NCBI RefSeq assembly: GCF_007556605.1
Contig: NZ_VJND01000003.1
Location: 1 to 64,000, forward strand
Source of the DNA: Tepidimonas sediminis
GTDB lineage: Bacteria > Pseudomonadota > Gammaproteobacteria > Burkholderiales > Burkholderiaceae_C
DNA: 64,000 nucleotides
Direction of reading: 5' to 3'
Both the position numbers and the translations under genes were made by a program. Below the pieces are notes generated by a model. The model made no database searches. It was not told the DNA's origin and worked only from the letters and a program-made list of their open reading frames with translations. Below, piece by piece: positions 15,247 to 26,011 of the stretch. The stretch's first letter is position 1; every line of letters starts with the position of its first letter.

Positions 15247-15987
15247 ATGGCCACCCTGCGCATCGCCACGTACAACATCCACAAAGGGGTGCAGGGTCTG
15301 GGGCCGCTGCAGCGGCTGGAGATCCACAACCTGCGCCATGCCATCGCGCAGCTGGGCGCGGACATCGTCTGCCTGCAGGAGGTGCGCGCCTTCCATCACC
15401 GGCTGGCGCGGCGCTTCGGCGTGCACTGGCCGCACGAGCCGCAGGCGCAGGTGCTGGCACCGCCGGACTGGGCGGCGGTGTACCGCACCAACGCGCTGAC
15501 GCGCCACGGCGAGCACGGCAATGCGCTGCTGAGCCGCTTTGCGGTGCTGGCGGTGGCGCACCGCGACGTCTCGGACCACCGGCTGGAGCAGCGCGGCCTG
15601 CTGCACGTGACGCTGGCCGTGGCGGGGCCGTGGCGGCCGCTGCACGTGATCGTGGTGCACCTGGGTCTGATCCACGCCAGCCGCCGGCGCCAGGTGGCGG
15701 CGCTGGGGCGCTACCTGGCCGAGGCGGTGCCGCCGCAGGCGCCGCTGGTGGTGGCCGGCGACTTCAACGACTGGAGCGAGCGGCTGCACGCCGAGCTGGC
15801 GCCGCTGGGCCTGCACACGCTGACAGAGGCGCGCGTGCCGACCTTTCCGGCGCGGCTGCCGTTGCTGGCGCTGGACCGCATCTACGTGCGCGGGCTGCGG
15901 CTGCTGGCGCTGCACGCGCCGCACGGCGGCCCGTGGGCGCGGCTGTCGGATCACCTGCCGCTGGTGGGGGAGGTGGCGTGGGCCTGA
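15247..15987 (+). CDS. Endonuclease/exonuclease/phosphatase family protein, YbhP-like
   Basis: The 246-residue protein shows the EEP fold motifs in order: TYNIHKG near the N-terminus, CLQEV (metal-binding Glu), NALLSRF, GDFND and a final SDHLPLV. It sits directly before and overlaps clsB, as E. coli ybhP does, so a role in phospholipid metabolism or membrane phosphatase activity is a reasonable guess. The true substrate is unknown. The ATG at 15247 lies 22 nt after the preceding stop, without a strong ribosome site. Confidence 0.85.
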   Translation: MATLRIATYNIHKGVQGLGPLQRLEIHNLRHAIAQLGADIVCLQEVRAFHHRLARRFGVHWPHEPQAQVLAPPDWAAVYRTNALTRHGEHGNALLSRFAVLAVAHRDVSDHRLEQRGLLHVTLAVAGPWRPLHVIVVHLGLIHASRRRQVAALGRYLAEAVPPQAPLVVAGDFNDWSERLHAELAPLGLHTLTEARVPTFPARLPLLALDRIYVRGLRLLALHAPHGGPWARLSDHLPLVGEVAWA

Positions 15988-17213
15988 CGCTGCGGCTGCA
16001 GCCCGGCCATCACCTGCGCCTGCTGGAGGGGGCGGCCGAGCTGATCCCGGCGATGGTGCAGGCGATCGACCGCGCCCGGCGGCTGGTGCACGTGGAGACC
16101 TACATCTTCCACTTCGCGCATGCGGCGCTGGGCGTGGCCGAGGCGCTGGAGCGGGCGGCGCGGCGCGGCGTCGAGGTGCGGCTGGTGGTGGATGCCGTCG
16201 GCACGCCGCGCGTGCCGGCGGAGTGGGTGCGGCGTTTCGCCGACGCAGGGGTGCAATGGCGCGCGTTCCGGCCGCTGGGGCGGCTGGGGTTGCTGATTCC
16301 GAGCCGCTGGCGCCGGCTGCACCGCAAGCTGTGCGTGGTCGACGGGGTGGTGGGGTTCTGCGGCGGCATCAACCTGATCGACGACCAGGACGACGTGGTG
16401 CTGGGGCGGCTGGCGCGGCCACGGCTCGATTTCGCGCTGCAGGTCAGCGGCCCGCTGGTGGCCGAGATGCTGGAGCAGATGGAGCAGCTGTGGTGGCGCA
16501 TGCAGGCGGTGCAGGCCGCCGCGCAGCGCGACCTGCGCCAGGCCTGGAGCGCGCTGCGCGAGGGGGTGACGTGGCTGGACGAGCTGCTGCGCGCCGAGCC
16601 GGCCGCCCCCGTGGCGCTGCGGCGGCCGGAGGCGCGCGGGGCGGCGGCGGCGCTGCTGTGGCGCGACAACCTGCGCCACCGCCACGACATCGAGCGCGCC
16701 TACCTGAAGGCCATCGGCAGCGCGCGCGGGCAGATCGTCATCGCCAACGCTTATTTCATCCCCGGGCGGCGGCTGCGCCGCGCGCTGGTGCAGGCGGTGC
16801 GCCGCGGCGTGCGCGTGCGGTTGCTGATCCAGGGCAAGTACGAGCGCTTCCTGCAGTACCACGCGCCGCGGCCGGTGCACCAGGCGCTGCTGGCCGCCGG
16901 CGTCGAGATCCATGAATATGCGCCCAGCGCCCTGCACGCCAAGGTGGCGGTGGTGGACGACCGCTGGGCCACGGTCGGCTCCAGCAACCTCGACCCGATC
17001 AGCCTGCTGTTGGCGCGCGAGGCCAACGTCGTGACCACCGACCGGCGCTTCGCGCTGGCGCTGCGCCGGCGGCTGGAGCAGCTGATGCAGGAGCAGGGCG
17101 CGCCGCTGGAGCTGGCGGCGCTGCGGCGCCGGTCCTGGGCCGACAAGGCGCGCGACTGGCTGGCCTTCGCGGTGATGCGCACGGTGCTGTTCCTCACCGG
17201 CCACCGTTACTGA
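15978..17213 (+). CDS. clsB: Cardiolipin synthase ClsB (phospholipase D family)
   Basis: ClsB makes cardiolipin from phosphatidylglycerol and phosphatidylethanolamine at the inner membrane. The 411 residues match the length of E. coli ClsB. Two PLD HKD motifs are present: HRKLCVVDG followed by FCGGIN (about residues 115-130), and HAKVAVVDD followed by VGSSNLDP (about 318-340). The protein lacks the N-terminal membrane segments of ClsA, supporting ClsB. GTG at 15978 overlaps the EEP gene by 10 nt; the longer upstream frame is a shadow of that gene. Confidence 0.92.
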   Translation: MGLTLRLQPGHHLRLLEGAAELIPAMVQAIDRARRLVHVETYIFHFAHAALGVAEALERAARRGVEVRLVVDAVGTPRVPAEWVRRFADAGVQWRAFRPLGRLGLLIPSRWRRLHRKLCVVDGVVGFCGGINLIDDQDDVVLGRLARPRLDFALQVSGPLVAEMLEQMEQLWWRMQAVQAAAQRDLRQAWSALREGVTWLDELLRAEPAAPVALRRPEARGAAAALLWRDNLRHRHDIERAYLKAIGSARGQIVIANAYFIPGRRLRRALVQAVRRGVRVRLLIQGKYERFLQYHAPRPVHQALLAAGVEIHEYAPSALHAKVAVVDDRWATVGSSNLDPISLLLAREANVVTTDRRFALALRRRLEQLMQEQGAPLELAALRRRSWADKARDWLAFAVMRTVLFLTGHRY

Positions 17214-17256
17214 GCGCCGCGCGCCCCCGGCGCTGGTGGGGCCGCGGCTTCGGTGT

Positions 17257-17262
17257 TAGCAT
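17257..17262 (+). promoter_or_regulatory. Candidate extended -10 promoter of folE
   Basis: TGTTAGCAT (17254-17262) is an extended -10 type element just before folE. If it is real, the ATG at 17261 lies upstream of the transcription start and translation would begin at a downstream ATG such as 17294. No clear -35 is seen. Confidence 0.35.
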
Positions 17263-18010
17263 GCCTGCCATGCTCATGCCCAACCCCGACGCCATGACCG
17301 CCGCCCCTGCAGCCGACGACGACGGTGTGCCCGTCTCGGTGCGCATCCGCGAGCGCATCCGCGCTGCGCGCAAGCGCTTCCACGCCAACGACAACATCGC
17401 CGAGTTCATCCGGCCCGGCGAGCTGGAGCAGCTGCTCGACGAGGTGACCGAGAAGATGCAGGCGGTGCTGGACAGTCTGGTGATCGACACCACGAGCGAC
17501 CACAACACCGAGGACACGGCGCGGCGGGTGGCGAAGATGTACCTCAAGGAGGTGTTCGCCGGGCGCTACGTCAAGGCGCCGGCGATCACCGAGTTCCCCA
17601 ACGCCGAACACCTCAACGAGCTGATGATCGTCGGGCCGATCACGGTGCGCAGCGCCTGCAGCCACCACTTCTGCCCGGTGATCGGCAAGCTCTGGATCGG
17701 CGTGATGCCCAACGAGCACACCAACGTCATCGGGCTGTCGAAGTATGCCCGGCTGGCGGAGTGGATCATGGGCCGGCCGCAGATCCAGGAGGAGGCGGTG
17801 GTGCAGCTGGCCGACCTGATCCAGGAGAAGACCCAGCCCGACGGGCTGGCCATCGTGATGGAAGCGACGCACTACTGCATGGCCTGGCGCGGCGTCAAGG
17901 ACATGGACAGCCGCATGATCAACTCGGTGATGCGCGGCGTGTTCCTGAAGGACGCCAACCTGCGGCGCGAATTCCTGTCGCTGATCCCGCGCCACGTGGC
18001 GCCGCAGTGA
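17261..18010 (+). CDS. folE: GTP cyclohydrolase I
   Basis: FolE opens GTP to dihydroneopterin triphosphate, the first step of folate and pterin synthesis. Zinc and catalytic residues are in place: SACSHHFCP near residue 133 and HYCMAWRGVKD near residue 205, plus TARRVAKMY and GLSKYARL. The maximum frame gives 249 residues. Four in-frame ATGs lie in the first 36 bases and none has a clear Shine-Dalgarno sequence; 17294 (238 residues) is as likely as 17261. A BLUF photoreceptor gene follows after 17 nt on the same strand, suggesting co-transcription. Confidence 0.95.
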   Translation: MPAMLMPNPDAMTAAPAADDDGVPVSVRIRERIRAARKRFHANDNIAEFIRPGELEQLLDEVTEKMQAVLDSLVIDTTSDHNTEDTARRVAKMYLKEVFAGRYVKAPAITEFPNAEHLNELMIVGPITVRSACSHHFCPVIGKLWIGVMPNEHTNVIGLSKYARLAEWIMGRPQIQEEAVVQLADLIQEKTQPDGLAIVMEATHYCMAWRGVKDMDSRMINSVMRGVFLKDANLRREFLSLIPRHVAPQ

Positions 18011-18027
18011 GCGCGAGGGGGCGAGCG

Positions 18028-18453
18028 ATGCTGGTGCGACTGCTCTACGTCAGCCGGGCGCGTCCCGGCCACACCGCGCAGGACATCGAGGACATCCTGC
18101 AGTCGGCGCGCCACCACAACCTGCACAACGGCATCACCGGCATCCTGTGCTACGGCGGCGGCATCTACCTGCAGGCCATCGAGGGCGGCCGCAGCGCGGT
18201 CAACCGGCTCTACCGGCAGATCATCGAGGACCCGCGCCACCACGACGTCGAGCTGCTGCTCTACGAGGAGATCAGCGAGCGGCGCTTCGGCGGCTGGACG
18301 ATGGGGCAGGTCAACCTGTCCAAGCTCAACACCTCGATCGTGCTGAAGTACTCCGAGCGGCCGGAGTTCGATCCCTACGGCGTCTCGGGCAAGGTGTCGC
18401 TGGCGCTGCTGGAGGAGCTGATGGCCACCGCCAGCATCATCGGCCGGGCGTGA
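18028..18453 (+). CDS. BLUF-domain blue-light sensor protein
   Basis: This 141-residue protein is a stand-alone BLUF domain with a short C-terminal helix. The residues that define the FAD photocycle are all present: Tyr7, Asn31, Gln49, Trp90 and Met92 (GGWTMGQV), within the family pattern LLYVSRA, GITGILCYGGGIYLQAIEG. It should bind FAD and respond to blue light. No output domain is attached, so a partner protein is expected. It lies directly behind folE and overlaps the convergent moeB by 17 bp. GAGGGGG upstream may serve as the ribosome site. Confidence 0.92.
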   Translation: MLVRLLYVSRARPGHTAQDIEDILQSARHHNLHNGITGILCYGGGIYLQAIEGGRSAVNRLYRQIIEDPRHHDVELLLYEEISERRFGGWTMGQVNLSKLNTSIVLKYSERPEFDPYGVSGKVSLALLEELMATASIIGRA

Positions 18454-19204
18454 GGCCGTCGGCGCCGCAGACCGGGCAGTCCGGCCGGCGCGCCAGCCGC
18501 ACCTCGGTGAACTGGCTGGCGCGGCCGTCGAACATCAGCAGCTTGCCGGCCAGCCCGGCCGGCATGCCGGCCAGCAGCTTGATCGCCTCGGCCGCCTGCA
18601 GCGTGCCGATCACCCCCACCAAGGGCGCGAACACCCCCATCGTCGCGCAGCGCACTTCCTCCGGTGGCTGCTCCTCCGGAAAGAGGCAGGCGTAGCAGGC
18701 GCTGCCGTCGGCGCGCGGGTCGAACACCGCCACCTGACCGTCGAAGCGGATCGCCGCGCCCGACACCAGCGGCACGCGGTGACGGCGGCTGGCGCGGTTG
18801 AGCGCGTGGCGCGTGGCGAAGTTGTCGCTGCAGTCCAGCAGCACGCTGGCGCCGGGCAGCAGGGTGTCCAGCAGCGCCTCGTCGGCGCGCTGCGCGCGCG
18901 CCTCCACCCGCACCAGGGGGTTGAGCGCCCGCATCGCCGCGCGGGCCGATTCGACCTTGGGCTGGCCGAGGCGGTCGGTGGTGTGGGCGATCTGGCGCTG
19001 CAGGTTGGTCAGATCCACCGTGTCGGCGTCCAGCAGCGTGATGCGGCCGACCCCGGCGCTGGCCAGGTACAGCGCCACCGGCGAGCCGAGCCCCCCTGCG
19101 CCGACCACCACCGCGTGCGCCGCCAGCAGCCGCTGCTGACCCTCCACGCCCAGCTCGTCCAGCAGGATGTGGCGCGAATAGCGCAGCAGCTCCTCGTCGG
19201 TCAT
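18437..19204 (-). CDS. moeB: MoeB/ThiF-type E1-like adenylyltransferase
   Basis: The 255-residue protein adenylates the C-terminus of a ubiquitin-like sulfur carrier (MoaD or ThiS). Motifs seen: nucleotide loop VVGAGGLGSPVALYLASAGVG, LLDADTVDLTNLQRQ, CSDNFATR, and two zinc Cys pairs (CYAC and CPVC). No rhodanese domain is fused. MoeB and ThiF cannot be separated by sequence alone; mog and thiC elsewhere in the window fit either pathway. Its stop lies within the 3' end of the BLUF gene. The Ctp protease gene is immediately upstream (22 bp gap), so the two may be co-transcribed. Confidence 0.88.
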   Translation of the reverse strand: MTDEELLRYSRHILLDELGVEGQQRLLAAHAVVVGAGGLGSPVALYLASAGVGRITLLDADTVDLTNLQRQIAHTTDRLGQPKVESARAAMRALNPLVRVEARAQRADEALLDTLLPGASVLLDCSDNFATRHALNRASRRHRVPLVSGAAIRFDGQVAVFDPRADGSACYACLFPEEQPPEEVRCATMGVFAPLVGVIGTLQAAEAIKLLAGMPAGLAGKLLMFDGRASQFTEVRLARRPDCPVCGADGLTPGR

Positions 19205-19226
19205 CGTGGGGGCGGGGCGCGGGGGA

Positions 19227-20690
19227 TCAGTTCTCGGCCTTGGCCGGGCGCTCGCTGGCGGTCTTGCTGGCCACCACCGGCAGACCCTTGAGCTGGTTGA
19301 GCGCCTGCTGCAGCTGGAAGTCCTTCTCGGAGCCGAACTCCGGCAGCAGCCGCGCGCCGGGGTTCTTGCGCTGCTCCTCCTCCAGCCGCTGGCGCGCCTG
19401 CTCGCGCTCGCGTTCGCGCTGGCGCAGCGCCTCGCGCTCGGCCTCGGTCAGCCTGGCCTCGTCCGGCCCGGCCAGGTGCTTCTCGAGGTCGGCCTCGCGC
19501 GTGCGCAGCGCGGCGAACAGGTTGCCCTCCGGCGTCTCGTCCACCCACACGTCGGGCACGATGCCCTTGGCCTGGATCGAGCGGCCGCTGGGAGTGTAGT
19601 AGCGCGCGGTGGTGAGCTTGAGCGCCGTGTCGGGGCCGAGCGGCCGCACCGTCTGCACCGAACCCTTGCCGAAGGTCTGGCTGCCCATGATGGTGGCGCG
19701 CTTGTGATCCTGCAGCGCGCCAGCGACGATCTCACTGGCCGAGGCCGAGCCCTCGTTGACCAGCACCACCAGCGGGATGCGCTTGAGCAGCCCCTGCGTC
19801 GTCACGGTCAGGCGCGCCACCGGGTCGCTGCCCGGTCGGCGCAGGTAGTCGCGCGGCGTGGCGCGGTAGGTGGCCTTGCTCTCCTCGAGCTGGCCGTTGG
19901 TGGTGACGACCACCGCATCGTCCGGCAGGAACACCGCCGCCAGGCCCACCGCCGCATCCAGCAGGCCGCCGGGGTCGTTCCTCAGGTCCAGCACCAGCCC
20001 CTTGAGGTGGGGTTCGGCGCGCACGATCTCTTCGACCTTGCGCGCGAAATCCTCCAGCGTGCGCTCCTGGAACTGCGACACGCGCACCCAGGCGTAACCC
20101 GGCTCGACCACGCGCGCGCGCACGCTGACGGTCTTGATCTCCTGCCGCGTGATGGTGACGCGGAAGGTGCGGTTCTCGTCGCGGCGGAACACCGTCAGGT
20201 CGACCTTCGTGTTGGGCTCGCCGCGCATGCGCTTGACGGCCTCGTTGATCGTGAGGCCCTTGACGGCGGTGTCGTCGATCTTGGTGATGAGGTCACCGGC
20301 CTTGAGGCCGGCGCGGAAGGCCGGCGAGTCCTCGATCGGCGAGACGACCTTGACCAGGCCGTCCTCCATCGTGATCTCGATGCCGACGCCGACGAAGCGC
20401 CCCGAGGTGCCCTCGCGGAATTCCCTGAAGCTCTTGGCGTCGAAGTACTGCGAGTGCGGATCCAGTGCCGACACCATGCCGGCGATGGCGTCGGTGATGA
20501 GCTTCTTGTCGTCGACCGGCTCGACGTAGTCGCTCTTGATGAGCCCGTAGACGGCGGCGAACTGCTGCAGCTCCTGCAGCGGCAGCGGCGCGAACGTGGC
20601 CCGCGCGGTGGCCTGCAGCCCCACGGTGGTCAACGCCCCGGCCAGCGCACCCAGCGCCAGCCATCCTGCGATTCTCAGCTTGTGCCCCAT
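19227..20690 (-). CDS. ctpA: C-terminal processing peptidase (S41, CtpA/Prc type)
   Basis: This 487-residue periplasmic or envelope serine protease has an N-terminal signal or anchor (about residues 5-30), a PDZ domain (about 85-165, GVGIEITMEDGLVKVVSP onward) and the S41 core. The catalytic Ser is in NEGSASASE near residue 317 and the Lys in TFGKGSVQ about 25 residues later. A charged Gln/Glu/Arg-rich region precedes the C-terminus. ATG at 20690 with GGAG upstream is preferred to TTG at 20708. The order gpmA-ctp-moeB on one strand is common in beta-proteobacteria. Its substrates are unknown here. Confidence 0.92.
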   Translation of the reverse strand: MGHKLRIAGWLALGALAGALTTVGLQATARATFAPLPLQELQQFAAVYGLIKSDYVEPVDDKKLITDAIAGMVSALDPHSQYFDAKSFREFREGTSGRFVGVGIEITMEDGLVKVVSPIEDSPAFRAGLKAGDLITKIDDTAVKGLTINEAVKRMRGEPNTKVDLTVFRRDENRTFRVTITRQEIKTVSVRARVVEPGYAWVRVSQFQERTLEDFARKVEEIVRAEPHLKGLVLDLRNDPGGLLDAAVGLAAVFLPDDAVVVTTNGQLEESKATYRATPRDYLRRPGSDPVARLTVTTQGLLKRIPLVVLVNEGSASASEIVAGALQDHKRATIMGSQTFGKGSVQTVRPLGPDTALKLTTARYYTPSGRSIQAKGIVPDVWVDETPEGNLFAALRTREADLEKHLAGPDEARLTEAEREALRQREREREQARQRLEEEQRKNPGARLLPEFGSEKDFQLQQALNQLKGLPVVASKTASERPAKAEN

Positions 20691-20819
20691 CGGCGTGTCC
20701 TGCTCCAACGCTTGGCACTATACACCTTGGAGGTCGGCCGCGCCGGAGCGGTTCCGCGCCCATCCCCCCGGGCTGGAGGGCTGCCCGGGCCGGCGCACCG
20801 CGGCGGTTCGGCGGCGTGC

Positions 20820-21566
20820 TCAGCCTGCCGCGCCCTGCCGCGCCACCGCGGCGGCGGCGGCTTCCGCCGCCGCGGCGTCGCCCAGGTAGTAGCGCCGCAG
20901 CGGCCGCAGGTCGTCATCGAACTCGTAGACCAGCGGCACGCCGTTGGGGATGTTGAGGCCGACGATGTCGGCATCCGAGATACCGTCCAGGTGCTTGATC
21001 AGCGCGCGGATCGAGTTGCCGTGCGCGGCGATCAGCACGCGCCGGCCGGCACGGATCGCCGGCGCGATGGCTTCGTCCCAGTACGGCACGACGCGCGCCA
21101 CGGTGTCCTTCAGGCACTCGGTCAGCGGGATCTGCTCCGGGCGCAGATGGGCGTAGCGGCGGTCATGGCGCTGGCCGCGCGGGTCGTCGGGCTGCAGCGC
21201 CGGCGGCGGCACGTCGTAGCTGCGCCGCCACAGCAGCACCTGCTGCTCACCGTACTGGCGCGCCATGTCGGCCTTGTTGAGGCCCTGCAGCGCGCCATAG
21301 TGGCGCTCGTTGAGCCGCCAGTCCTTGACCACCGGCAGCCAGGTGCGGTCCATCTCGTCCAGCACGTACCACAGCGTGTGGATGGCACGCTTGAGCACGC
21401 TGGTGAAGCACAGGTCGAAGTCCCACCCTTCCTCGCGCAACAGGCGCCCGGCCGCGATGGCCTGCGCGATGCCGGTGGGGGTGAGGTCGACGTCGGTCCA
21501 GCCGGTGAAGCGGTTCTCCAGGTTCCAGGTCGATTCGCCGTGGCGGATGAGGACGAGCTTGTGCAT
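20820..21566 (-). CDS. gpmA: 2,3-bisphosphoglycerate-dependent phosphoglycerate mutase
   Basis: GpmA interconverts 3- and 2-phosphoglycerate in glycolysis and gluconeogenesis. The phosphohistidine motif LIRHGES is at residues 6-12, followed by NRFTGWTDV, the [12 protein letters not shown] block and [10 protein letters not shown] with the second histidine. The 248 residues match the dPGM family. The C-terminal 20 residues are an Ala-rich tail. The ATG at 21566 is chosen because it starts directly at [10 protein letters not shown]. It is divergent from the rhodanese gene; ctpA follows after about 130 bp. Confidence 0.95.
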   Translation of the reverse strand: MHKLVLIRHGESTWNLENRFTGWTDVDLTPTGIAQAIAAGRLLREEGWDFDLCFTSVLKRAIHTLWYVLDEMDRTWLPVVKDWRLNERHYGALQGLNKADMARQYGEQQVLLWRRSYDVPPPALQPDDPRGQRHDRRYAHLRPEQIPLTECLKDTVARVVPYWDEAIAPAIRAGRRVLIAAHGNSIRALIKHLDGISDADIVGLNIPNGVPLVYEFDDDLRPLRRYYLGDAAAAEAAAAAVARQGAAG

Positions 21567-21633
21567 GATGGGCGCGGGGGAGGCGCGCCGGACGTGGCAG
21601 CCCGGCTGCGTCATCGGGAAAACCCCATCATTC

Positions 21634-21640
21634 TAGAATA
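21634..21640. promoter_or_regulatory. Overlapping candidate -10 boxes between gpmA and the rhodanese operon
   Basis: TTCTAGAATA (21631-21640) reads TAGAAT toward the rhodanese operon and TATTCT toward gpmA, so both divergent promoters may share this spot. No clear -35 boxes are seen. The remaining 150 bp of the gap show nothing else. Confidence 0.3.
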
Positions 21641-21719
21641 CCGCGCCGGGCATCGGCCACCGCGCGCCGCGGCGGCACGGCCCGTGACCCCCTTTTCCCG
21701 ACAACCGAAGCGAGCAAGC

Positions 21720-22130
21720 GTGGACTTTCTGATCGACAACTGGATGCTGGTGGCGGTGGCGGCGGGCTCGGGCCTGATGCTGCTGTGGCCGGCGCTGACG
21801 GGCGGCGTGGCCGCCGGGGTCAACCCCACCGAGGCGGTGCAGCTGATCAACCGCGACAAGGCGATCGTGATCGACGTGTGCTCCCCGGCCGAGTACGCGG
21901 CCGGGCACGTGGCCGGCGCGCGCAACGTGCCGCTGGACGAGCTGGCCACGCGCCTGCCGCAGGTGGTCAAGAACAAGGCCACGCCGGTGGTGCTGGTGTG
22001 CGCTTCCGGGGTGCGGTCGCGCCGCGCCGCGGCGATCGCGAAGAAGCTCGGCTACGAGAAGGCGGTGTCGCTGGCCGGCGGGCTGGCCGCCTGGCGCGCC
22101 GCCAGCCTGCCGGTGCAGACCGGTGCCTGA
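21720..22130 (+). CDS. Membrane-anchored rhodanese-like protein (YibN-like)
   Basis: The 136-residue protein has one N-terminal membrane segment (about residues 6-26) and a single rhodanese domain. The persulfide cysteine is in [17 protein letters not shown] at 21720 is the likely start; it follows AAGCGAGCAAGC and directly precedes the membrane segment. The order rhodanese-grxC-secB-gpsA equals E. coli yibN-grxC-secB-gpsA, so it is the YibN equivalent. A sulfur-transfer or protein-insertion helper role is possible, but its function here is not known. Confidence 0.88.
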   Translation: MDFLIDNWMLVAVAAGSGLMLLWPALTGGVAAGVNPTEAVQLINRDKAIVIDVCSPAEYAAGHVAGARNVPLDELATRLPQVVKNKATPVVLVCASGVRSRRAAAIAKKLGYEKAVSLAGGLAAWRAASLPVQTGA

Positions 22131-22153
22131 GTGTCCCACCCGGAAGCCCGACC

Positions 22154-22423
22154 ATGGCCCACGTCAAGATCTACAGCAGCGACTACTGTCCGTACTGCCA
22201 CCGCGCCAAGGCGCTGCTGCGCGCGCGCGGCGTCACCGAGTGGGAGGAGATCAACGTCGACGGACGCCCGGAGATCCGCCAGGAGATGGCGCGCCTGGTC
22301 GGCCGTACCAGCGTGCCGCAGATCTTCATCGAGGGCCGCCATGTCGGCGGCTGCGACGACCTGCACGCGCTGGATGCGTGCGGCGGGCTGGAGCCGCTGT
22401 TGCGCGGTGCGGCGGCGGGCTGA
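22154..22423 (+). CDS. grxC: Glutaredoxin 3
   Basis: This 89-residue glutaredoxin carries the dithiol active site CPYC ([12 protein letters not shown]), the cis-proline TSVPQIF and the glutathione-binding GGCDD. It reduces disulfides and glutathione mixed disulfides in the cytoplasm. It lies 23 bp after the rhodanese gene and upstream of secB in a conserved operon. Confidence 0.95.
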   Translation: MAHVKIYSSDYCPYCHRAKALLRARGVTEWEEINVDGRPEIRQEMARLVGRTSVPQIFIEGRHVGGCDDLHALDACGGLEPLLRGAAAG

Positions 22424-22467
22424 CCCTCCTCGCCGCGGGGGCCGCCGGGGGCATGCGGGCGGGCTGC

Positions 22468-22473
22468 CATAAT
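22468..22473 (+). promoter_or_regulatory. Candidate -10 box for secB
   Basis: CATAAT lies in the 128-bp gap between grxC and secB, about 80 bp before the secB ATG. No convincing -35 is visible. It would give secB-gpsA transcription in addition to read-through from grxC. Confidence 0.3.
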
Positions 22474-22551
22474 CGGCGCCTGGCCCTCAGGGGCCGACCG
22501 AGCCCGCCGGCAGCCGCCGGCTCCCCCCTTCGACCCAAGCCCAAGCCCACC

Positions 22552-23025
22552 ATGGCGGACGAACAGCAGCAACCGACTCCCGTGTTCCAGATCCAGCGCG
22601 TCTACCTGAAGGAAGCGTCGCTGGAGCAGCCCAACTCCCCGGCCATCTTCCTCGAGCAGCAACAGCCCTCGGTCGACATCCAGCTCGGCGTGGAGGCGCA
22701 GTCGGTGGCCGAAGGCATCTACGAGGTCGCGGTGGTCACCACCGTGCACACCAGGATCGGCGAGCGCACCGTCTTCCTCGTCGAGGCCAAGCAGGCCGGC
22801 ATTTTCGAGATCCGCCACATTCCGCAGGAGATCCTGCAGCAGGTCATCGGCATCCAGTGTCCGCAGATCGTCTACCCGTACCTGCGCGCCAACGTCGCCG
22901 ATCTGATCCAGCGCGCCGGTTTCCCGCCGGTGCACCTGGCGGAGCTGAACTTCCAGGCCATGTACGAGCAGCAGCTGGCCCAGCAGCAGGCCGCCGCAAG
23001 CGCCAACGCCAACGGTCAGGCCTGA
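22552..23025 (+). CDS. secB: Protein-export chaperone SecB
   Basis: SecB keeps secretory preproteins unfolded and hands them to SecA. The 157 residues include the conserved [17 protein letters not shown], the [13 protein letters not shown] strand, [31 protein letters not shown], and a Gln/Ala-rich acidic-poor tail. Its partner gpsA follows 19 bp downstream, as in many proteobacteria. The length and motifs leave no real alternative. Confidence 0.97.
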   Translation: MADEQQQPTPVFQIQRVYLKEASLEQPNSPAIFLEQQQPSVDIQLGVEAQSVAEGIYEVAVVTTVHTRIGERTVFLVEAKQAGIFEIRHIPQEILQQVIGIQCPQIVYPYLRANVADLIQRAGFPPVHLAELNFQAMYEQQLAQQQAAASANANGQA

Positions 23026-23044
23026 CCACGCTGCCCGCCCGCCC

Positions 23045-24070
23045 ATGCGCATCACGGTGATTGGCGCCGGCGCCTGGGGGACGGCGCTGGCGGTGGCGGC
23101 AGCCCAAGCCGGCCGCGACGTGCTGCTGTGGGCGCGCGACGCCGCGCAGGCCGAGGCGATGGCGCGGGCGCGCGTCAATGCGCGCTACCTGCCGGAGGTG
23201 ACGCTGCCGCCGGCGTTGCGGGTGGCCGGCGGTGAGCCGGCCGGCCTTCAGGTCGCCCTCTCCGGCACCGACCTCGTCGTCATCGGCACGCCGATGGCGG
23301 CGCTGCGCCCGTGGCTGGCCTGGCTGGCGCAGGCGCTGCCGGCATGCGGCCGCGCCGAGGTGCCGGTGGTGTGGCTGTGCAAGGGCTTCGAGCGGGCGCA
23401 GCCGGACGCCGAGTACGGCCTGCTGGGCCACGAGGTGGCGCAGCAGGTGGCCCCGGCGCTGCGCGTCGGCGTCTTCAGCGGGCCGAGCTTCGCGCGCGAG
23501 GTGGCGCAGGGCCTGCCGACGGCGCTGGTGGCCGCCAGCGCCGAGCCGGCGGTGCGCGCGGCGCTGGTGGCCGCCTTCCATGGCCCGGCGCTGCGCGTCT
23601 ACGCCAACGATGACATGATCGGCGTGGAGGTCGGTGGCGCGGTGAAGAACGTGCTGGCCATCGCCACCGGCCTGTGCGACGGGCTGCGCCTGGGCCACAA
23701 CGCGCGCGCGGCGCTGATCACGCGCGGGCTGGCGGAGATGACGCGGCTGGGCGTGGCGCTGGGTGCGCGGGCCGAGACCTTCATGGGTCTGACCGGCCTG
23801 GGAGACCTGGTGCTGACCGCCACCGGCGACCTGAGCCGCAACCGTCAGGTCGGCCTGCGGCTGGCCGAGGGGCTGGGCGCGGAGGCGGCGGTGCACACGC
23901 TGGGCCACGTGGCCGAGGGCGTCTACAGCGCGCGCACGGTGGCGCAGCGCGCGCGCCGGCTGGGCGTGGACATGCCGATCACCGAGGCGGTGGTGTCGCT
24001 GCTGGACGGCGCGCTGGATGCGCGCGGCGCGGTGGAGCGGCTGATGGGCCGCGACCCCAAGGCCGAGTAG
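23045..24070 (+). CDS. gpsA: Glycerol-3-phosphate dehydrogenase [NAD(P)+]
   Basis: GpsA reduces dihydroxyacetone phosphate to sn-glycerol 3-phosphate for phospholipid synthesis. The Rossmann motif [10 protein letters not shown] is at residues 7-16, GPSFAREVA follows, and the catalytic-lysine region [11 protein letters not shown] is near residue 200. [19 protein letters not shown] is the usual substrate-binding block. At 341 residues it is full length. It closes the rhodanese-grxC-secB-gpsA operon and converges on panC. Confidence 0.96.
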   Translation: MRITVIGAGAWGTALAVAAAQAGRDVLLWARDAAQAEAMARARVNARYLPEVTLPPALRVAGGEPAGLQVALSGTDLVVIGTPMAALRPWLAWLAQALPACGRAEVPVVWLCKGFERAQPDAEYGLLGHEVAQQVAPALRVGVFSGPSFAREVAQGLPTALVAASAEPAVRAALVAAFHGPALRVYANDDMIGVEVGGAVKNVLAIATGLCDGLRLGHNARAALITRGLAEMTRLGVALGARAETFMGLTGLGDLVLTATGDLSRNRQVGLRLAEGLGAEAAVHTLGHVAEGVYSARTVAQRARRLGVDMPITEAVVSLLDGALDARGAVERLMGRDPKAE

Positions 24071-24096
24071 GGCAGCGGCGGGGGCGGCCGCGCGGC

Positions 24097-25864
<1,768 letters not shown>

Positions 25865-26011
25865 CGTCGCAGGGGGCAGCGGTATCCAAAAGGCCTCCTA
25901 GTCTAGTGCATGCGCCCGCCCGGTCCGCGGCGGCCGCCTGCCCGGCGTTGTATCCTTGGAAGCCTCGGCCGCGCGGGGCACCCCGGCGGCCGGCGCCCCG
26001 CGAGTGCCAAG

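Noticed and set aside
19206-21719. Long open stretch before the rhodanese gene in the same frame
   Set aside because: Antisense to ctpA and gpmA; the real gene starts at GTG 21720 with its membrane segment.
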